This document shows, one piece after another, positions 19,034-23,254 of a stretch of 23,254 nucleotides of DNA. The notes under the pieces were generated by a model. The model was not told the DNA's origin, did no database searches, and saw only the letters and a program-made list of their open reading frames with translations. How positions within the stretch are numbered: position 1 is the stretch's first letter; every line of letters begins with the position of its first letter. The translations under genes were made by a program, and so were the position numbers. The stretch is taken from assembly GCF_004359215.1 (NCBI RefSeq), contig NW_027152054.1:1-23254 (forward strand). The letters run 5' to 3'. Source of the stretch: Bremia lactucae (taxonomy: Eukaryota; Oomycota; Peronosporomycetes; Peronosporales; Peronosporaceae).

Positions 19034-20253
19034 GATCCCCCTCGGCAGAAGGTCCATCGGAGAACGAGCGCTTCCCGCGCTCGAAAAAGGATTAGGGGTT
19101 CTCAATCCTTCCTCTAATAAGGATATTACAGGGAATATGCTTCCGTAGGGGCATAGCCTGCATCCTTTAAAGAGCATGGACATGAGTCCCCCCACTAGAG
19201 GTAAGGAATCCCTTCCTCTCTAGACAAACGGTGCAGCTTATAGCGTGCACTGACTACGGCCCCTTTCTTGAATCGTTCGCGGAAAGCGTTAAGCTTCTCA
19301 AGCCAAACCTGACAGCCTATGTTTGTAAATTCTGTACAAAGGCTGTTTAGCTTTGAACGAAGGTTTGACACCCTTTGCCCGCTTACAAGTGTACCACCGA
19401 TGCTGGTAAAAGGCGTCGATAAAAAATTACGTTTCATCCTCATCAGGCTTGTGAAACCTGGATGAGTCAGATAACGGAATATGATATTGATAGTTGGTCA
19501 AACCAGACAAACGAATGAGGTTTATCTTAAAGGGTAACCAATCCTCACCAGGCTTGTGAAGCCTGGATGAGTCAAATAACGGAAGTGATATTGATCGTTA
19601 TTCAATCCAGACCAACGAATGAGTTTATCTAAGAAGGTAACCAATGCCTCTTTCCAGGAGCGAACCGCAACGAATTGCGATCCCTCTCCTATTGGCTCAT
19701 CTTAGCGTTAACGTTAACTTGGCTCTGGGAGCGATCCCCGGATTCACTCCCTTTCTGGTGATGCAAACTAGCATCACCAGCAGCACTCTTACCTTCGCGA
19801 CCACGTAGTTCCTGGTGGCGCCTACTAACTAACGTCACCAGGAGCGGTCATCGCCCTCGGAGTCATCGATGATGACTCCCCACCAAACAGGTTCCGACGA
19901 GTTAAACAACTTGTCATCAACTTTTTGGAAGACACGTCAAAGCCCCAAGGCTTAACGAACTCGGCCCCGGGTGATGCGGCGGCCTTCTCAGTCGCCACTA
20001 AGTCGGGTGATACAGGTAACTTGGACGAGTCACCTATAATTGGTGTAGCAGGTGACTTGTCCCGTCATCTGCAATGTCACCAACAGACGATATACCCCAG
20101 TCACCTCCAATGGGAGTAGGAGGTGACACATCGCCCGCAGTAGACGCATTAGCGTCTACTAAAACATTTTGCCTTACTGACAGCTACACTGATCCGTGCA
20201 GCTGCCAGCTTAGCGGCCTCGCGGCCAACGCGCACAGACTTGTTTGTCGCCAT
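19034..20253 (-). pseudogene. Antisense coding remnant of unknown function in element B
   Basis: Read on the - strand from ATG 20253 (context caagATGgc, favourable): MATNKSVRVGREAAKLAAAR begins a basic N-terminus. After a shift near 20160 a Gly/Asp/Ser/Pro-rich stretch follows (STAGDVSPPTPIGGDWG; later SPDLVATEKAAASPG, about 20020-19960). A stop-ridden part lies at 19840-19690. The C-terminal part reads SQFVAVRSWKEALVTFLDKL, FRYLTHPGFTSL (twice, because of a 105-bp tandem duplication) and an 82-codon frame at 19443-19195 with CQVWLEKLNAFRERFKKGAV. A further - frame reaches about 19034, where RNase H ends. The length is roughly 400 codons before decay. No family recognised. It may be the counterpart of the antisense ORF in element A, or a foreign insert. 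That it was coding is inferred from frame continuity across single shifts. Confidence 0.5.
19438..19645. repeat. 105-bp tandem duplication inside the antisense ORF of element B
   Basis: Units 19438-19542 and 19543-19645 align throughout (cctcatcaggcttgtgaaac / cctcaccaggcttgtgaagc; both end ggtaaccaat). 105 bp is 35 codons, so on the - strand the original duplication was in frame; a 2-bp loss in the second unit later broke it. Confidence 0.9.
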
Positions 20254-20276
20254 CTTGATTCTGGTCAAAATCAAGA

Positions 20277-20336
20277 ATGCAAATAAAATCGGTATTTTGA
20301 TAAAAAATATTATGCAAATAAAATCGGTATTTTGAT
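20277..20336. repeat. AT-rich 25-bp direct repeat upstream of the antisense start
   Basis: atgcaaataaaatcggtatt (plus ttgat) occurs at 20277-20301 and exactly again at 20312-20336, a period of 35 bp. It lies 24 bp upstream of the antisense ATG (20253) and before the polypurine tract, so it could serve as a promoter for the antisense frame. That is an inference. Confidence 0.6.
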
Positions 20337-20403
20337 TAAAACAAATGATGCTAATCACAGGAAGGACTCAATAATCTTTTCTGTCACTTCATGGTCTCTG
20401 TCG

Positions 20404-20414
20404 GTTAAGGGGGG
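20404..20414 (+). promoter_or_regulatory. Polypurine tract of element B
   Basis: gttaagggggg directly precedes the TGTAACGG start of the 3' LTR-B, as expected of the plus-strand primer. Confidence 0.75.
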
Positions 20415-20916
20415 TGTAACGGTGTGTCCCGTTACATACGTATCATTTCCTATAAGAGGAATAATAACTATTATATTCTTTAAGAGGAAATAAATTAAGT
20501 AGTTCAGATTATTTCTTTATTAATTTTGACTTGAATAGTTCCAGTAATACCAAATTGGTATTATTTATGCAATAAGACGATTAATTTGATTTAGGTTTAG
20601 TTGAACCCCGCCAATCCGTTCAAGACACGATTTTTTGTGCGGTGCGCATGGAGGCGCCATACTTAGTAAGATAATAATATAATAAGTACAGCAGTAGATA
20701 GAAGATCATTACGTAGGAAACTAAATTTTTATTCAGCTATACTTTATCCTAATTCTTAATTCATTGCATTACGTTTTGGTAGCTAAAGACCCTTAGCTAT
20801 CTAGAAATCTTCCTCAGTACTCTTGTGTACGTGAAGTTTCGAGGCACCCTACCTACACTGTAATCAGTATAAGGCTAGCTAGTACTTACCACTACTACTG
20901 AAAGATGCCCGTTACA
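20415..20916 (+). repeat. LTR-B, complete 3' LTR of element B
   Basis: 502 bp from tgtaacggtgtgtcccgtta to cccgttaca, with TG..CA termini and a short inverted repeat (tgtaacgg / cccgttaca). It matches the two split 5' LTR pieces over its last 350 bp. It contains gttaca near its own start (20431-20436), echoing its terminus. Confidence 0.9.
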
Positions 20917-21139
20917 GGCATTCGATTAAACATTCAATTTAACAAGAGAGAAACCACAATTGTGGCTTAGGGTCGTTGAATAAAAGCATAGTGTAGTAGG
21001 GTCATTAAAAATACATTCGTTGTGGCTGCTATTTTATTTCCTCCTTGAATCGCAGGTTGTAATTTAATCGACAGCATTGGCACTATCAGTGTCAAATTCG
21101 GACTGCCAGCTTTTCTTAAGCTCCATATTTAGGATATAC
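20917..21139. other. No recognisable feature
   Basis: About 220 bp between LTR-B and the next candidate LTR. There is no open frame or repeat that I can place, and no copy of the bases before the 5' LTR with which to test a target duplication. Confidence 0.4.
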
Positions 21140-21597
21140 TGTAGCGGGGCACTGCCGACTTGTACTGCGTCAGTACAAGTTCACTTCGCATTGCTTCAGT
21201 GCAAGTGGTGCCACACGTCACTCCACGTACTAGTGTGCAGAGGAAGATTATAATAAAAGAGAGTACGAGGGTTAAAGTGAACTGTATTTAATATGCATAG
21301 GTTCTTCTGTTTCTATCTATTTTTTACTAACTTAGTTTTAGTTTTATACTAGTACGAAACATGTAATTCTCTCTTTACGCGCGTCCAATGCTAACTGGAC
21401 CGCAGAGCAAGTAGATATAATAGCCTATGTCTACAAATGAACAAGCTTTCCAAATTTTACAATGTAAAGCAGTACTCTTAAAATATGACCTTTGAGATAA
21501 TTTATTACTAATAACTTTTAAGTGTTAATTTAATGTAACGATACATCCCGTTTCATATACAGGATCTTGTTACTTTGTTTTGGTAGCAACATATCCA
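21140..21597 (+). repeat. Possible LTR of another family (LTR-D)
   Basis: It starts tgtagcggggcactgccgac and may end at tggtagcaaca (21597), giving imperfect tgtagc / gcaaca termini. It is non-coding and AT-rich in its second half. Near the start is a 10-bp-stem, 3-nt-loop hairpin (21158-21180). With no second copy here, the limits and identity are tentative. Confidence 0.3.
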
Positions 21598-21689
21598 TGG
21601 GGCAGTGCGCAAACAAAAGACTAATAAAACGATAAGCAATTTCCAGCGACACGGCTTTTTGCATCAAGTTAGATCTTCTTAATTTTTGC

Positions 21690-22440
21690 AGTCATATGCA
21701 TCAAAGGCACGGTGGAAGGCCAGAATCCTGTGACTTGTTGTATGACAGTGCAACAGTATCAAGGCAACCAATCTCGAGAGCACATACAGCTCACGACCGA
21801 ACAATTAAGCTGCTTTAAGGACCTAAAACGACGCTTGACATCGCCACCGGTTTTAAGCCTTCCTAACTTCACGCAATCTTTTGACGTCCAAACGGACGCC
21901 TGAAATTTCGTCATTGGGGAGTCTTGTTTCAAAAGGAGGGATGGGATTGAGCATCCTGTTTATCCCGCTTACAGCGGTTACCACCCTGTTGCTTACAGTG
22001 GTCGAAAGCTGAAGGTAGCCGAGTCGAACTATCCTGTTCGGGAACAAGAGCTACTCGCGATAATGAATCTCTTAAAGTGTGGCGGTTATACCTTATGGAT
22101 CGACGTTTACGGTACAACGGATCAGAATAGCATTGCAATGTATTAACCCAGAAGACAAGGAATCGTCAAGTTGCACGATGATTCAATGAGCTCGCTGAGT
22201 TCCAGCCATTGTTAAAGTGGGTTCCCGGTGAACGCGATACAGTCGCCGACGCATTTTTTCGAAATTCGGAGATCGAGCGGAATGCTGCCCAAGTCACCTT
22301 GCAAGAGCTACTATACACGGCTCATGATCGAAAAATTGTGGCAACTATTGTCCCAAACAAGGTGACGTTCGTTCAAACAGCAAACCCAATGTATCTATAA
22401 AAGAGGAAGCTACAATGAATAATTTGAGAACTTAAATAAG
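21690..22440 (+). pseudogene. Gypsy RT-tail and RNase H fragment (third gypsy lineage)
   Basis: HIQLTTEQLSCFKDLKRRL and PPVLSLPNFTQSFDVQTDA (21780-21900) are the RT connection and first RNase H motif; the catalytic Asp is in QTDA, followed by a TGA stop at 21901-21903 and NFVIG. HPVAYSGRKLKVAESNYPVR with EQELLAIMN (21981-22065) carries the second motif. After frameshifts come LLKWVPGERDTVADAFFRNS (about 22211-22270), the end of RNase H, and a linker ending at 22400. The peptide differs from elements B and C (EQELLAI versus DKELLSI), so it is another lineage. There is an in-frame insertion duplicating HPV..AYSG. No protease, integrase or flanking LTR pair is assignable; the LTR-A3 that follows may or may not belong to it. 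Confidence 0.8.
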
Positions 22441-22449
22441 AAGATACAG

Positions 22450-23002
22450 TGTAACGGGCTAGAGTTGCCCTAATGTTACACAGTCCCCATTAAGTACATT
22501 TGGTACTTAAGGGGATGGTCAATTACTAAATAATAGTAATTAGACCCAACACTCGGGTGTGGTGCACATTTGTGACCAACCCTTGTGGATGTGATGCACA
22601 TGGGTGCATTCACATTAGGAGGGATGACGCCCAGCGTCATCCATGATGACGGCTAGCGTCATCAGTTACGCGAGGTATCTATAAAGATACGCTCGCAATA
22701 CATATTAAATGATATCTATAGAGATATCATTTTAATTGGTAAAAATAGGTATTTGTATTTAATTCTATTAAATATAAATCAGTCTGAAATTTACTACCTA
22801 CTTGGTAAGTGCGCACAGGGAGACGGATTACCGCTCCCGTGACGTCACTTCACCAGAGTTCTTAGTGTGTTGGGTGAGGTCGCTTGCGCGCCCACCACAA
22901 CTACCTCACTGCACGCAAGAGAAGCAGGTGCAAACCGCTTCCTCGCTGTGCTAGGGTGTGTGCTAAGTAGAGCGTGGCCGCATTGCGACGTGCCCGTCTA
23001 CA
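22450..23002 (+). repeat. LTR-A3, complete LTR-A copy
   Basis: 553 bp from tgtaacgggctagagttgcc to gtctaca, collinear with LTR-A1 and LTR-A2 and the best preserved of the three. It contains paired TGACG..CGTCA palindromes (22622-22663), a stem ggtatct..agatac around 22674-22690, the palindrome gatatctatagagatatc (about 22710-22728) and a full CRE-like TGACGTCA (22840-22847). Part of it is repeated in reverse straight after its end. Confidence 0.9.
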
Positions 23003-23254
23003 CTTACCAAGTAGGTAGTAAATTTCAGACTGATTTATATTTAATAGAATTAAATACAAATACCTATTTTTACCAATTAAAATGATATCTCTATAGATAT
23101 CATTTAATATGTATTGCGAGCGTATCTTTATAGATACCTCGCGTAACTGATGACGCTAGCCGTCATCATGGATGACGCTGGGCGTCATCCCTCCTAATGT
23201 GAATGCACCCATGTGCATCACATCCACAAGGGTTGGTCACAAATGTGCACCACA
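22558..23254. repeat. Perfect 254-bp inverted repeat with 189-bp spacer
   Basis: Bases 23001-23254 are the exact reverse complement of 22558-22811, checked base by base. The spacer 22812-23000 is the rest of LTR-A3. The right arm runs to the last base of the window, so its full length is unknown. The join at 23001-23003 (cac) is shared by the LTR-A3 end and the arm start, a 3-bp microhomology. Confidence 0.95.
22622..22663 (+). promoter_or_regulatory. Paired TGACG..CGTCA palindromes in LTR-A3
   Basis: ggatgacgcccagcgtcatc (22622-22641) and gatgacggctagcgtcatc (22645-22663). A candidate LTR enhancer; the bZIP-type role is inferred from the half-site. Confidence 0.4.

Larger units (their letters stand above)
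14922..20916 (+). mobile_element. Gypsy element B with antisense ORF, integrase missing
   Basis: The 5' LTR-B (split, see 10744-10879 and 14922-15143), gag, protease, RT and the first part of RNase H lie on the + strand. The + coding sequence ends near 19033 without integrase. A - strand coding remnant occupies about 19033-20253, then a leader, the polypurine tract ttaagggggg and the 3' LTR (20415-20916). The two LTR-B copies are clearly diverged, so the insertion is not recent. Confidence 0.8.

Noticed and set aside
20917..21139. Target-site duplication for element B
   Set aside because: The start of the 5' LTR-B is missing, so the upstream flank needed for comparison is not available.
1..23254. 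CRISPR array, prokaryotic operons or a phage system
   Set aside because: No regularly spaced identical repeats, no ribosome-binding-site-led operons; all recognisable proteins are eukaryotic retrotransposon proteins.

Overview
This window looks like a gene-poor, repeat-rich stretch of a eukaryotic genome, most probably an oomycete (Phytophthora or downy-mildew type). That assignment is an inference from the style of the retrotransposon proteins (Ty3/gypsy proteases with a DCGAS active site, YFDD reverse transcriptases, VHDKELL-type RNase H, an L1-like LINE with a very long ORF1) and from the density of nested, decayed elements. I see no host gene, rRNA or tRNA. Almost everything is a retrotransposon at some stage of decay.

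Layout. (1) 70-709, + strand: scrambled gag fragment of gypsy family A. (2) 710 to about 6797, - strand: degraded L1-like LINE of about 6 kb with a long ORF1 and an ORF2 (endonuclease plus RT), cut off before the RT YxDD motif. (3) About 6791-10743, + strand: compact family-A gypsy element: LTR-A1, gag, protease, then no RT/RNase H/integrase but a 197-codon ORF on the opposite strand, then LTR-A2. (4) 10744-10879 and 14922-15143: two halves of one LTR-B, split by (5) a 4.04-kb, 5'-truncated chromodomain-bearing gypsy element on the - strand (RT, RNase H, integrase, chromodomain, polypurine tract, LTR-C; 10880-14921). (6) 15144-20414, + strand: interior of gypsy element B: gag, duplicated protease regions, RT, start of RNase H, no integrase, then a decayed ORF on the opposite strand, a polypurine tract and the 3' LTR-B (20415-20916). 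(7) About 21140-21597: possible LTR of another family. (8) 21690-22440, + strand: RT-tail/RNase H fragment of a further gypsy element. (9) 22450-23002: LTR-A3, followed by a perfect 254-bp inverted copy of part of itself that runs to the window end.

None of the elements is intact. Lesions include in-frame stops, frameshifts, a stop at the integrase catalytic Glu, a Gln at the LINE endonuclease catalytic His, a stop inside the protease active site, and a Tyr replacing a zinc-knuckle Cys.

The most interesting pattern is that two unrelated gypsy families (A and B), both lacking integrase, each carry a long ORF on the opposite strand. It lies between the remaining pol sequence and the 3' LTR and starts 132-162 bp from that LTR in an AAG-ATG context. 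This resembles the antisense accessory ORFs of some plant Tat-lineage gypsy elements. I know of no named equivalent in oomycetes, but I could not search. The terminal inverted repeat, a 29-bp microinversion in gag, and the precise insertion of a 5'-truncated LTR element are the other points worth checking.
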